A DNA stretch of 64,000 nucleotides from Diadema setosum (GCF_964275005.1 NC_092705.1:16023385-16087384), one strand, 5' to 3'. Shown: positions 34,301-45,725, counted from the stretch's first letter. A program made the numbers and translations. Notes: generated from the letters alone by a model not told the origin.

Positions 34301-37300
34301 CTACATGTGGTACTACAATAGGCTACATCAGTACATGTGTATGTATATGTACATGTATAAAGCATTGAGTCTCCCGTATCCGGCCAAATCCCTTATCCGG
34401 ATGAGCCCCGGTCCCGACTTGTCCGGATACGAGAGGTTCAACTGTACATTGCTATTTATCAGTCCACCTCAAATGATGGATGAGTTGACCTTAATAGTAC
34501 TCTGACATATGCAGACATCATATTAGAGAAGCTAAATGGGGCAGTGAATACATACACGTTTCTTGGACAACGACCTGAGCTGGTATCTTGAAGGAAGCCA
34601 AGTACTGACAGGGATGACTTGAATGGAAACCAAGGAGATCAGGCATGGGGTCACCTACCATCCACAGTGGTACTCCACCAGGGGTTGATGTCGGCAGTAA
34701 TTTGTATCCCTTGTCAAAACCCAATTACTGTTGATGTCAGCCCCTTGGTTGTGTGCACCAGTCACCGGTGGTCTTCTGTTGCAGTCACCATTGGTGTACC
34801 AGTCACCGGTGGTCACAGGTGGTGTACCAGACACCATATGTCGTCGCTGGGGTGACAAAACCTCGTATCTCAAAATCGTCAAATGTTCAGGAGAGCGAAA
34901 AAACATGGCGGCCAAAGCACTATAGTGAATGGGAAAGCCTTCTCTTTGACATGTCATGGTGGCTTCATTTTTGGAGTAAGACAGTTTGGATTTGGCCAAG
35001 ACATCACTTGACCCATTATTTGACCATTAAGCTAAAAAAAAAAAAAAAAAAATTGACATTTTTGAGATACGAGGTCTTGTCACCCCAGCGACGATGTGTT
35101 CCAGTCACTTGTGGTCTACAAAGTTATGTATCTTCATCACATTGGACAGGAGATGTTTCTCCCACTTCTGTTATGTATAATGTGCCATGATCTATCAAAA
35201 CGCAGATACATGTCCTAATGCATCTCATATCTTTTTATTTGCACCATGATATATCTGAGGTTGCACATTATGCATCCCAGATTGAGGTACACCTCTAGAT
35301 GCACCACTCAGTATTTAGTATTTCAATAACACATTGAAAGTGTCTGTGAAAGGAGGTTATGTTTTTGTCAGTGTTGGTTTGACTGTGTGCAAAATAACTC
35401 AGAAAGTTGTGAACGGAATTGGATGAAACTTGCAGGAAAAGTTGATAATGACACAAAGAACAGATGGTTGAATTTTGGTAGTGATCCAGGAATTTTAATG
35501 AATTTGTAAAGGATATTTTTATCTTTTGGTAATGAACTTGGGAGTTTAAGCTGCATGTATTTAAGGTTTGCATACATGCAATCAAGCACATGTATGCTCT
35601 GCTTGAGGCATTGTGCAGCATACAGGAAGCTGATGAGGGACTAGATAAACACACGGCTTCTTTATCGGTGGGATTCACACCTATACAAATTTTTCTAGAT
35701 TTGGATCTTGATTGGTTTGCCCCTATTTTGTATGTGTGAATGCGACTATAGGGAAATTGGGCAGTTTATAGCATGCGTGTATTGGTGAAAATGACTGCTT
35801 GGCGGAGGTCTTTCCTCTCAGAGTGCTTTTCTGGTTGTGTTTTGTTTTTCAGTTGTTTTGTGTTATATTAGATGGAAAGTGAACAAATAGAAAGGCTGTA
35901 CACTCATTACAAAATGAAATCAAGCTCTGCACATATTGTGTATCACAAATATGTGCAGTTGACTGTACTCACATTGTTTATGCAAACCATAGTTTTCCTT
36001 TACTTGGCTGACCATGAGCTAGTGATACATTTATACAAATTGGTATCCAGTATGTTGTTTGCTGTTGAGCGAGGACAGATCTGTAATGGCTGTGTGTTTG
36101 GATTTATTCATAATGTTATACTATAAAAGTGTATATCTTCGCATGAGTAATTTTTTGCGCTCGCCCGGGTAAGATGAGTTTTACATGTTTTTAATTCCGC
36201 GGAATCAAGACATTAACTACTGGGACACATGGCAAGCAAAAATGTTTGCTTGTTTTTTTGTTGGGTTTTTTTTTTTGTGCTTCTCGCTAGTTTGGCGAAT
36301 TGTGCAAAAATGTCAACACCACAAAAATTTCCACGTTTACAATATATGTGTCTCTGTCATTTCTGATACAGTGAGATGGAGTCAAGTCGCATTCCAAGGT
36401 TTTCCAAGCTGGAGATCCTCCATGTTGATGACAATTTACTGCACGATCTTGCCATATTCGCCAGTCTAGCCGGCCTCCGAAAGTGAGTGAAAACAGATTT
36501 ACCATGCATCAAAATACAGATGCTGTTCAATCAAATCCGTTGGTTTTCCCTGTTCATCTTAAAATAGTCAACAATGTGACAATAACTCTTTGCAACAAAT
36601 CTAGCAAAGCAATTTTGAGACCATCTTCATTCTGAAAATTTGTATTGTATTTCCTTATGAAGTCAAATTTTAGTGGCATTTACCACCAATCTAACTTGGC
36701 AGTAATCCTTAACTGCTACTTACTTTTCATTCTCAGGAGGGATGTTTTGGGTGAAACTTTCAACTGATAGCGATTCAGCACTTCATCACAGTGCAGATTA
36801 TGCCAGTACAAGTGACTCTCATTATAACAAGCTCCTCAGGACCAGCAGTTTTCTTTTGATATATCGAAATTTTGTTATAGCCAAACAAATGAAATTTATA
36901 AAGATATGCAGACAACAATTTGTGTACCTAAATTTTTCTTTGTAGTCAAAAAAATTCTCTTATAACTCTGTTTGTTATAACAGGAGCGAACTGTATGACA
37001 AAGGATCAGCCCAATTTAATTTGTTTCTGTGTGTTTACATTTCCTTTCGCAGGCTGCGACAACTCAACCTCGACAAGAATGACATTGTTTCAATCCCACA
37101 CCTGAAGCCCATAAGGGGGCGCCTGGTTGCCATCAAGAGTCTTTCAGATGCAAAGTCCTCCTCCGCGAAAAGGCGGAGACCAAAGTCTGCAGGAAAGGGG
37201 AAGAAAAAGGGTGGGGCTAGAGCGGACAAAGCAGAGGCGAGCGGCTCGGAGGGATCGGTGACACCAGAAGGGAGTGAGATTGGTAAGAATGTTCGACAGT

Positions 37301-40300
37301 ATACAAATGACGCACAGGTCTGAGTGCGTCAGTTGGAATTGTGTGCATAAGGTAACTATGGAATGCTTAACCCACGAGGTGAAGCCGAGTGGGTTTAGGC
37401 TAAATTCCATAGTTACCGCGTGCACACTATATTCCGACTGACGCACGAAAAGACATGTGCGTCATCTGTTTTATAGAATGAGCAATTTTCTTACTGGGTG
37501 CATTTCCTTTTGGCTTGCCATAGACGAGAGCCCGAAAACCATGCGTTGGTTTTTACTGGACGCATGGTTTTTCTTCAGAACCATGCATCCAGTAAAAACT
37601 GATGCATGATTGTTTTAGCCAATAGGCGTCTCGTACTGAGTGCGCGAACGCTTGCTTAGTGCACGAATCTTTGTTACAAGTGCGCGATAACATGTTTACC
37701 ACTGTGACTCAGCGTGCGGCCAGTAAAAATCAACACATAGTTCTCGACCAATGAGATCGCAGGATTCTAGCTACCCATTCTATAATTTCTTTTAGATGCA
37801 TTGATTTTTTGTGTGTGTGTGTGTCTGTGTGTGTGTGTATGTGTGCAAAATATTACATGTTAGAAAGTAAGCAGAAAGAAAAATTTGTCATGGATAAAAG
37901 GTAAAGAAAGACAGAAAAAAACAACAACCTCCAACCACAAAAACTCATCAGACAAGTAGAAGTGTGAGAGTAATTAGTATGATGAAGGTTATCAACTTGA
38001 TTGAAGAATCAAGAATAGGGGAATGAAGTATGTAAATGTTTCTTTTGGCAACAAAAGGAAACAGCACAAAAGCAACATGTACTATTGCTAATTGGTGACA
38101 TTTCATGAAATGAAGAAATGAGCACTGCCACAGTGTTGCAAATGCTGCAGTTATTTTGACATTTCATGAGGCACTGTCATAGTTGATTTACTAACATTAA
38201 GCTGGTCATAATGTTGTTAGTATTTCGTTTGGTTGAATTTCTGTGTCACTAGTACATTTGTCCATCTAACCATTGCATTGTCCTTTCAATGTATCTGAAT
38301 ATTTTCTCTGTCAAATTTTCATGTAATCGTTAGGTTCTGATTTCAGACATTTGTTCGTAGTGACTTGAGTATTACCAAGAATGGAAGATCAGTTGGGCAG
38401 ATTGTGTGTGTTGAAGAATAATTGACTACTTGTGCTCTAATGATGTGAGCAGCATTTGAGATGTAAAAACAGTCATTTTCTTCAACTTTAAAGAAAATTG
38501 ATGGCAAGACATTTGTAAAGTTTCATGTCCATGTATGTGAGGATAGTAATCAACAATATAATGAAGATGAAATTGTGTCTTTTGTCTGACAACCAGCAAC
38601 TCAAATTCGTTTGTAAAATAATTATATTCAGGTTGTAGAATACATTTTTATTCTTAAACTGTACTCTATGAACTGTCACTCTGTACAAAAGGCAAAGCAA
38701 ATTTGGTGGATTCCAGTAATGTCTTGGCTGACATTGAGGAGGAGGAGGGGGACCTGTTTGACACCTCTCACATCATGGATGGCACTGACATGGACCAACT
38801 TTCTCCCCCATTCCCGGAGCTGACCTTCCTCAGCTTGGCTCACAACAAGGTGAGATATGAAGAGATGTTGAACTGTTGGTGATGGTGGATATAAAGACGA
38901 TGAAAATTTGATGTGATGGCGTTAAATATAGGAACGATGAAGAATGAATGATGGAATCAAATGATGAAAGAAGAAGAAAAAGAAGAAGGAGAAGAAGATG
39001 ATGATGATGATGACGATGATGATGATGATGATGATGATAGTGATGATGAAAATGCTAGTGACTGTGAGTAGGGGTATGAAACTGACAATGATGATGATCA
39101 ATGATAATAATGGTGGTGATGAGGATATTGTAGAGAGTGATGGTGAGGTTAATGTGATAATGTAATGTATGTAACAGAAACATGATATCACTGTGGATTC
39201 AGAATTGATTGCTTGTAGTGGATTGTTCTGATTCATAATCAGTGTGAGGGCGCCATCAACCATTATATCAATATTCATAGCCATTGTCACCATTCTAAAT
39301 CAATCAAGTTGCTTCAGCAGTAGCAAGGAGGATAAGTTTTATGATAAGAGTGACTTCTCCATCTTTTCCCCATTACACAGATTGCAGATGAGGAGGGTCT
39401 CCTCGCAGTTGCAGCCTGGCCCATGCTGCAGGAGCTCATCATCCACGACAACCCCCTGACAACGCAGAACAGCGGGGACCCGCCCCTCCTCAACCGCTAC
39501 CTCTCCAAGCGCCTGGGCATCCAGATGGTGCGGAAGAAGCCCTGCATGGTGCCGAAGCCCCCCATCAAGGTGCCCAAGAAGCCCCACAGAAAGGTGAGCA
39601 GGGGGAGGCTGATAGTGTATGAAATCAAGCATGGCAGATTATGAATTGAGTCGAATTATTTTGTGTATTTCCATGTAAAAAAAGAAAAGACCATTTGATT
39701 TCGCAGTCATGAGGTTAACATATTCATTGTAGGGGACCAACAAAAGCTTTGAAGGTTTAGTTTATTGTGACTTAAGTAAAGCTGGGAATAAAGTAAATGC
39801 AAAACTGTATGACAACATACAATACGTATCTGTATTAGAAAAATTCTATGCAGGTGGTATTAACCCATTGAGGAAAGTCCCGAGTATACTTGGGCTAGTA
39901 TGTATGGGAAATGCGTGTTGTAACACAATTAGCCGGTCCTCAATGGGTTAAGAAATCAAGTTCAGTTTCTCATGATGTCATTTGCTGTTATCTATTTTTC
40001 ATTGTAAGCATAATTTGTTTTCCTGTCGCAGGTTGCAGAAATCGTTCCACCCATCCCAAAGAAACCATTGCAGCTCATGCTTGAAGCGGCCTCACCCGAC
40101 TCCAAGCTTGCGCTACCCCAATCGTCGGAATCCCAGACTCCTCCTCCTGTCCGCTCAAAGCGCATCTCCGAGGACGAGTTGACTCGCCCGGCATCCGAGC
40201 CCCTGCCACCCATCCTGCCCACACAGTCCCAGTCCGGTCCACTCGGGGATGGGGATGATGAGGATAGGGAGGAGGAGGAACGGATGGAGAGGACAAAATC

Positions 40301-42890
40301 CTGGACGGAGCGGAGCTTCGGTGGGTCTGAGGACGAGGAAGAACCAAAAGCAGAGAAGAAAGGGAAGGACAAAGCAGCTGATGAACCGGTTTTCCTTACA
40401 CAGGTATCTAGACTTTGTTGTGAAGCCAAGCATCTTTCTTGTCCTGCGAATACTTTGACATGATCTACATGTATGTGCTTTATACATTCAACTGAACAAT
40501 AGAATCATGGTGATTTTTTTTTTCTTAGTAAGAGGATTTAGGACTTTATTTATTAGGGCACCTTCTGTTTGAGTTGTACCTTCTGTTTGAGTTGTACTGA
40601 AACCCGAGATGTAGAAAGAAATGCCTCAAATTCTTGAAGCAATGACAGCATTGTACATACTTTGTATTAAATTACTGTATGACAAGAGTCAACAAAGTGC
40701 AAGTTTTGAAGAACAGAGGATAGGGATTACAATGTCCTGTAAATGGACCCTCCAGTTTCAAGTTGTTGACCCTTGTGTTTACTACATAGGTGGATGAACA
40801 TCCCGATGATGAGGCAGCACCCCCAGAGCCGCCCAAGCAGCACCAGCCCAAGCCACCGACTGAGGCGAGGACACCGGTCGAGAAGCCCCGCACCGGCAAG
40901 AAGAGGGTGGACAGCGCCGCATACTCGATGGGCGTGCCCGACAAGTTCAAGGGCTACGAGATGTTCTACGACGCCCCAGATGACCCTGAGGTCTACACAG
41001 CACCGGACATCCAGAGCAACCTGCGCTCATTGCGCTTGGCTCTGAAGCACTCCACCGTCTACGCAGACAACAAGGTTGATCTCAGTAGGCTGCAGAAGCC
41101 ATTCCATGCGTACCAGAAGGTGAGTTACTTCAAATGGGTTATTACATAGATGATCTTGACCATCTTACTAGGTTTGATCCAAGACATAGAGTCTCGTTGC
41201 TCTTGATATAATAGATTATGCTTTGAGTGAACTAATCACAAGATATTAATAAAATACTTTAGGACCAGGTGTATAATGTCTAGTAATTCATGGTAGCAGA
41301 CAGAATAATAATTTCAACTTTCGCAATTTTCCTTCTTTTTTAACTTTTTCCGTCTGTTTTGAGGTTTTTTTTAATCTTGGCAAAATTAAATTCTTCTAGC
41401 ACGACAAAATAAAGTGAATTTAACCAGGTTTGCAGTAATCCAAGTTTGTCTTACACTGAGAAGGACTTGGTTTTAGATATTTTATGATAATGAAAGTTCA
41501 TTCCTAATGCTAGATTTTGCCTGTTGAATGAAGAAAAAAGGTCAGTACAGGCTGCGTAGGTGCAGGCATGAATAATCACAAATTATTAATTCCCATGTTG
41601 CATACACTCTTGAAGACAGCAGCAGATGCTTCCTAACAACATCTGTTCAACTTCAATGTATTCCTCATCCATTTTTCCTTCCCCCTCCCTCTCCACACCA
41701 ATGCTCCCTCAGACCAAAGTCCCCAGCAAGCCACACCACAAGAGCAAGGCTGAGCGGCTAGGAGACATCCTGGACGTGATGAACCAGAGGGAGACCTATG
41801 TAGAGTCCAACCTGGCTGACATCCTAGCAGACAAGGAAAAGATGAGGGAATTCCCCCAGGTTGCCAAGCTGCTGCAAGAGGTGAGATGATATTCAATACA
41901 GTGCGGGAAGGGTGTTACAAGATATTTAGGCGTAGTGCTGTGAGCAGGGCTTGACATGTGCAGTGGCCTGGTGGCCTTGGGCCACTAAAAATTGATGTCG
42001 GTCCACCAAACTTCCAAAAAGGTTATCTGTTGGTGGCCTGTTGATGCATCTAGGATTCTAAATGGATTGTTATGTTTCCTCTCATTTCAGGTCACTACAT
42101 TTACTTTGCAGGACACCAAAATTTCATATATAAAGATTTTAGTGGCCAAAAGCTAATGGCATGCCCTGCTGTAAGTGGCCCACAGTTGTTGTTGGTTTGT
42201 TTGTTTTATGGCATAATTAGTTCTATATGCACTGCAGTTTCTCAGACATGTGGAAAGGTTAGTAAAACAGAACAGTGGGATAGTATCTCTTTGTTCATGA
42301 GTATTTAGATACAATTATCAGTAGTCCAGTGCAACAAATTTGAAGGTAGAAATGTTTTCTTTTCCTGGTGAATTTGCTCTTCATCTCAGATATAAAGTTG
42401 CCTCCACATGCACTGTAGAAAATTAATTGAATCCTGATCAGAATAAAGGAAATATCTCATTATTCAGAGTTGTTATGAGAAAGACAGATTGTAAGGAGGC
42501 TAACAAACATTTATGTGAGAGATTGGGATGCAGACGTCATTATCCTCATCACCATCACTATTATGGAATGTCCATTTCTGTTTTGTTTCCACACTGTTGG
42601 TTGTGAGAGAACGAGAACACTGCAAACTTGCTGTGTGGAAACAGATTTGCTGAAATAACTGTTCTGTTATGACCTTGTTTATTCATTTTGTTTGTATCCT
42701 GCAGATCCAGAGCAAATACAGCGACGTCCGGAACGCATCGATGAAGGAGAGACGGGAGGAAGATGAAGCGATGGCTGAGATACTGGAAGACCTCGACAGG
42801 ATAGACCACACCCTCCGCAGCGCTGGGTCATCCCGACCAGAGCCAGCTGCAGCTGCAGCTGCAGCAGTCCAGCAATCGGAGGCGCACTGA
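25312..42890 (+). CDS. XRRA1: XRRA1, X-ray radiation resistance-associated LRR protein
   Basis: Thirteen exons, all phases closing, 817 aa: 25312-25408, 28683-28882, 30238-30382, 31548-31645, 33473-33618, 36372-36482, 37053-37282, 38692-38849, 39381-39593, 40032-40403, 40790-41119, 41713-41880, 42705-42890 (TGA). The start VKLDDGSGHFISNCFPVRH matches the vertebrate pattern KLDDG..NCFPAR. Other family landmarks are LKHCCIEDPTDLC, YINAGENLLPF, FPELTFLSLAHNKIA, PPLLNRYLSKRLGI, FLTQV and KFKGYE. Leucine-rich repeats lie at about residues 155-283 (VLDLSHNNL, VLYLTGNQL, ILHVDDNLL, QLNLDKND) and 383-424, split by a basic low-complexity insert (KRRRPKSAGKGKKKGG). The tail is acidic and coiled-coil-like with an Ala run from a GCTGCA repeat. 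Human XRRA1 is 792 aa; its molecular role is poorly known. The exon 38692 acceptor has a usable AG six bases downstream, dropping two residues. Confidence 0.95.
26007..26351. mobile_element. hAT-like element, CAGAGATGCCAAGT ends
   Basis: CAGAGATGCCAAGT (left) and ACTTGGTAGCTCTG (right) are inverted repeats, with GCGTGAGA also repeated near both ends. TTCTAG is present directly outside both ends (26001-26006 and 26352-26357), probably the core of an 8-bp duplication. The interior contains GCGAGGGAGCGAAGCGACC. It lies in XRRA1 intron 1. Confidence 0.8.
27316..28042. mobile_element. Composite of elements with GGGTGATTTCAAGTTCGG ends
   Basis: Outer ends GGGTGATTTCAAGTTCGG and CCGGACTTGAAATCACCC are near-perfect inverted repeats, each followed inward by GTGCTAGTGCTAGTGCTA-type tandem triplet pairs. 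Two extra terminus-like sequences lie inside, GCACCGAACTTGAAATG at 27783-27799 and GTGATTTCAAGTTCGGT near 27965. The block is therefore probably one 480-bp copy followed by a 78-bp foldback copy, or an element carrying another. It lies in XRRA1 intron 1. Confidence 0.8.
29118..29331. mobile_element. MITE, TACTGTACGAGCTGAAATTT ends
   Basis: TACTGTACGAGCTGAAATTT and AAATTTCAGCTCGTACAGTA are perfect 20-bp inverted repeats, continued by TTCGCG. Internal TTCGCGAA and CGCGAAAATA motifs recur, as in the elements at 24073, 36119 and 60021. It lies in XRRA1 intron 2. Confidence 0.9.
29631..29954. mobile_element. 324-bp MITE, TAGGGAGCTTTAGATTTTGA ends
   Basis: TAGGGAGCTTTAGATTTTGA and TCAAAATCTAAAGCTCCCTA are perfect inverted repeats and extend to 23 bp (GCG/CGC). 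ATT flanks the AGGGAGC core on both sides. Internal blocks (ACGCAACG, GCGACGCAATCTAAA, GACGCGCG) repeat the terminal theme. The perfect ends suggest a fairly young copy. XRRA1 intron 2. Confidence 0.9.
32314..32716. mobile_element. 400-bp foldback element, TTAAAGGGATTGTACAGTA ends (copy 1)
   Basis: Ends TTAAAGGGATTGTACAGTAC and, inverted, TTAAAGGGTGTGTACAGTTC. The arms stay complementary for about 180 bp (for instance TGGCTGAGATATCC against AGATATCTCAGCCA), leaving a short centre with a 20-nt A run. A second copy is at 58433-58821. Transcribed as part of the XRRA1 pre-mRNA (intron 4) it would form a long hairpin. Confidence 0.85.
34004..34444. mobile_element. Tigger/pogo-like MITE, CAGTTGAACCTCT ends
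   Basis: CAGTTGAACCTCTATTATC (left) and GGATACGAGAGGTTCAACTG (right) are inverted repeats with TA outside both ends (34002-34003, 34445-34446), the pogo/Tigger pattern. TTATCCGGAT repeats lie near both ends. No transposase frame in 441 bp. XRRA1 intron 5. Confidence 0.8.
34740..35125. repeat. Degenerate CAGTCACCGGTGGTC minisatellite, interrupted
   Basis: Units with CAGTCACCGGTGGTC and variants (CAGTCACCATTGGTG, CCAGACACCATATG) repeat about five times from 34755. The array continues after the inserted element with CCAGTCACTTGTGGTC at 35100. Confidence 0.7.
34842..35093. mobile_element. 252-bp MITE, CGTCGCTGGGGTGACAA ends, ATGT duplication
   Basis: CGTCGCTGGGGTGACAAAAC and GTCTTGTCACCCCAGCGACG are inverted ends, and pairing extends about 46 bp through CTCGTATCTCAAAA. 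ATGT lies directly outside both (34838-34841 and 35094-35097), a clean 4-bp target duplication. It split the surrounding minisatellite. Family not recognised. Confidence 0.9.
35345..35838 (+). mobile_element. DNA element, GGAGGTTATGTTTTTG / GGCGGAGGTCT type
   Basis: The left segment GGAGGTTATGTTTTTGTCAG followed by GAACGGAATTGGATGAAACT, and the right end GGCGGAGGTCTTTCCTCTCA then GAGTGCTTTTCTGGTT, are the two halves of a repeat type common in marine invertebrates. It is similar in layout to the element at 44428. A small inverted pair (TTCACACCTATACAAA and TTTGTATGTGTGAA, 35673-35741) sits inside it and may be a nested insertion. XRRA1 intron 5. Confidence 0.65.
36119..36344. mobile_element. 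MITE, TACTATAAAAGTG ends (copy B of the 24073 family)
   Basis: The left end TACTATAAAAGTGTATATCT and right end AAATTTCCACGTTTACAATA are degenerate forms of the element at 24073-24264. TTTTTAATTCCGCGGAATC and the CTAGTTTGGCGAATTG stretch match it. It has more mismatches between its arms, so it is older. It ends about 28 bp before XRRA1 exon 6, close enough to include the branch-point region. Confidence 0.8.
36807..36995. mobile_element. Degenerate TA-flanked MITE, TTATAACAA ends
   Basis: ACTCTCATTATAACAAGCTC at the left and GTTTGTTATAACAGGAGCGA at the right are imperfect inverted repeats after TACA/TACAGT-like starts. GTTATAGCCAAA and TTATAACTC motifs lie inside. Resembles pogo-like ends. XRRA1 intron 6, about 55 bp before exon 7. 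Confidence 0.6.
37307..37465. mobile_element. 159-bp foldback MITE, ATGACGCACA ends
   Basis: ATGACGCACAGGTCTGAGTG and, inverted, ATGACGCACATGTCTTTTCG start two arms that pair to the middle: GGTAACTATGGAAT against ATTCCATAGTTACC, and AACCCAC against GTGGGTT. Almost the entire element is stem. It begins 25 bp after the XRRA1 exon 7 donor, so the hairpin would form right beside a 5' splice site. Confidence 0.85.
37537..37614. repeat. 78-bp nested hairpin, CATGCGT / ACGCATG theme
   Basis: The left arm AACCATGCGTTGGTTTTTAC...GCATGGTT pairs with AACCATGCATCCAGTAAAAA...GATGCATG, and each arm is itself a smaller inverted repeat (AACCATGCG..CGCATGGTT). The following 170 bp (GTGCGCGAACGC, CCAGTAAAAATC) has related pieces, so it may be part of a larger worn element to about 37790. 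Confidence 0.7.
38960..39055. repeat. (GAA)n/(GAT)n simple repeat
   Basis: GAAGAA runs pass into GATGATGAT runs in XRRA1 intron 8, with scattered GAT units on to about 39140. Confidence 0.9.
39860..39951. mobile_element. 92-bp MITE, TTAACCCATTGAGGA ends (copy 2)
   Basis: TTAACCCATTGAGGA and TCCTCAATGGGTTAA are perfect 15-bp inverted repeats. GTCCCGAGTATACTTGGG and GGGAAATGCGTGTTGTAAC match the copy at 17265-17357. It lies in XRRA1 intron 9, about 80 bp before exon 10. Confidence 0.9.
41943..42170. mobile_element. MITE, AGCAGGGCTTGACAT ends
   Basis: AGCAGGGCTTGACATGTGCA (left) and TAATGGCATGCCCTGCT (right) are imperfect inverted repeats. GGCCACTAAAAATT and GATTTTAGTGGCC pair further in. XRRA1 intron 12. 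Confidence 0.75.
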
Positions 42891-44427
42891 ACATTTGGGT
42901 GTGTTGAGGAACAACGTTTTATTTTTTGCTCCTTATTTCTTTTTTTTTAACAGTGTGTGCTTCTTCTTGTCCGGACACAATTTGAGACAAGGATGTTATT
43001 GTGGTTTTATCACCCTTATCCTTGTCAATCTTTTTGAGTAGAAGGATGTCATGCCTCGTTCTACCGGCCGGTAGATGTCCGTCCGTTTTGTAGCCATTTT
43101 CATGATGAGGGCACTCAAAACTCTTCCAGACAGCACAGATTCATTACCTCAATTAGTCACAGTCAATGAATGTGTAACTCAATAACAGATGTGAGAATGT
43201 GTTGGGATTCAACTTATTCCTCTTTACAGAGTGTCAAGTTCCTTGATCTGAACGGTGTGTGCAGGGTATTTCTGCGCAAGCTCCGAGTTTAAACACAGTG
43301 ATAAACTAAAGATCATCCCCAAACACATAGATAATTATTTTGTCTAAGCATAATAGCCTTGAGGGGATTTTGTCACCACTTTTGGTCACACCGTGAAAGC
43401 TAGGAAAGTTTGGAAAGTATTTTGGACTCTTAAGCTCAACTTGCAATACATGGCAGTTGATGCTATTGTGAGTCTCCTGCAAAAATGCTTGCAGTTAATA
43501 ATCTTCAGTCTCGATATGAAAGGCCAAAACGTTCATCCTGTTTGTACAAAGAAGTAGCATACGTGTTATGTGTAACATTGTACAATTGAGTTGATACTAT
43601 TTCCTGTGTTTTAATGCCAAAGTTGGCAAATAGTTCAAATAGCTCTGCTAAAATGTATGTCCTTTCAAAGATTTGTAGTACATTGTGATGGTGAATTCTA
43701 CACTTAGTCATTCACAAGCTTTAGTGATCTCGGGACATTAGATACTCATAACCTTGATTTGGACAAGATAGATTGTAAGTGAATATATATGGTACTTTTC
43801 AAACATCCAGTGCTCTTTAATGATATATAATTGTACCTGTCTTAATCTGTTTCTGTCTCTACTGTGAACTTGGAATATTTCACTGTGTGGAAATTTTGCA
43901 AAGTTCACACTCTGCTAAAGTCAGCACCAAAACAACACACAAACATTTTTTGGATGTTGAGCAATACATACAGAAACATCCCTAATCCACATAATTACAA
44001 AGAAGTGAAAATGTCCACTATGACAGTATCTATATATTGATCTGCCTATTTATCTGTACATCCGTCCTTGAAATGTACCGGTAATCTTCTATATCTATGC
44101 ATATTGATATATATGTACAGAAAGATGCATTATATATATTCACACATCTTGACTTGTATTGTGCCAAGCTCTTTCAGTATGGAAATGTACTTGCTACAGT
44201 GGAAATCTGCTTCTCTGAGTGAATGAATATTATCTTTTCTGCCTTCAGGTAATGAATACCAAACTAATATACAAATAATACACATCAGTGAAGGCATTAG
44301 TGAGAACTATACACACAAGGTACCATTGGAGCAGTTTAACACTCCCAAGGCGATAGCCAAGGACTGTTTCAGAGGTGCTGAGTGTGAGTACTTATACTAA
44401 TGCCCGAACAAAATGATGTGTATTTTT

Positions 44428-45340
44428 ATGCCTCCGCCAACGAAGTGGCCGGAGGCATTATGTTTTCGGGTCGTCCGTCCGTCCTTATATGATGATGATA
44501 CTTTGTGTGGATTTTAGGGTCACAGGGTCAAAGGTCAAAGGTCACAGGTTATTTTGTGAAAAAAAAAAATTGAAATTTCATGTTTTTCTCCATATCTCGC
44601 AAATGGTTCAAGGTATCTTCATGGAACTTAGTATATATGCTTGTACCGATGGGCAGTGATTATCTAGGGAAGTTGGGGGTCATGGGTCAAAGGTCAGGGG
44701 GTCAAAGGTCAAGGTCAACTCCTCAAAATATAACTACTTTCCTTATATTTATGCAGTGCCTGAAGGATTTTTTAAAAACTTGATGTATGCATGTATAACC
44801 CAATATATATTCTGTGGGAAGTTTCTTGCCAAAAGGTCAAAGGTCAAAGGTCAAAGGTCAAGTGAAAGTGCTAAATTGCACTTTTTCCTCCATATCTCAA
44901 AAATAACTCAAGGTATTGTCATGAAACTTACATATTTATGCATGTTCTACCTAACAGTGATTCTCTTTGGAACTGTGGGGTCAAAGGTCAAAGGCCAGGT
45001 TTCGATAATACTATTTTACCATTTGATACTGAAATTATACTTTTTCTCAATACCTTGAAAATTACTCAATGCATAAACTTGTAAAAGGGTCAAAAGTCAA
45101 GTGAAAATCATCAGTTCCCCCAAATACCTGCACTCTGACGTTTTAATCATTCATCCAGTTGAACCTAGTTCTAGGAAAGTGAACATTCAGCACATTTGTG
45201 GCAAACCTGTCATTTTAATATTTTGCCAATTGTGTGAAACTGTCATCACACATTGTCAAGACATTGTGCTATAGACCTATTAGGAGAACCATGTATTATG
45301 GCGGAGGCATACACCAGTCGCCGTAGCGACATTTCTAGTT
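44428..45340 (+). mobile_element. ATGCCTCCGCC element carrying AGGTCA arrays
   Basis: The left end ATGCCTCCGCCAACGAAGTG and right end GGCGGAGGCATACACCAGTC...TTTCTAGTT define a non-autonomous element of a type widespread in marine invertebrates. The body repeats a module of a tandem GGTCAAAGGTCAAAGGTCA tract plus CTCCATATCTC and CATGAAACTTA-like stretches three to four times. At 44834-44860 four AGGTCA sites follow each other with one base between (DR1). No transposase frame. Confidence 0.8.
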
Positions 45341-45725
45341 TGCTTTATAAAATGATGATGTAGATCCTTGTCATTTGATAAACGCAGTGAATACAACATC
45401 ACGCTCATTGCAAGTAAATAGAATAATAAAACTTGCCTGGCACCATCGCGATGTGAAAATGTTAATGACTGGTCTAAAGCAGAATTACATGAAATAGGCA
45501 AAATGATTGCCTAGTCATGTGTTTGCTCTCAACCAATCATTTGATTGGGATCTGCTCCATCACTTTATGATAAGTACTTAACCTTGTAGGGAGGTAGATG
45601 TCTCTTCTGTTAAACATTACTAAATGCAATTTGTCATTTCTTGTTGATCATCATATTGATGAATACTATAACTGTCTTCTACTATAAACATTCCATTATA
45701 CAAAATGTAGCATCTCTTGTACTCC

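Noticed and set aside
40068-40487. Antisense open frames opposite XRRA1 exon 10
   Set aside because: Shadows of a GC-rich Pro/Ser/Glu-coding exon on the plus strand, which has full splice support.
44834-44860. CRISPR-like or satellite reading of the AGGTCA tandem
   Set aside because: Units are 7 bp without spacers and lie inside a eukaryotic DNA element; not an array of that kind.
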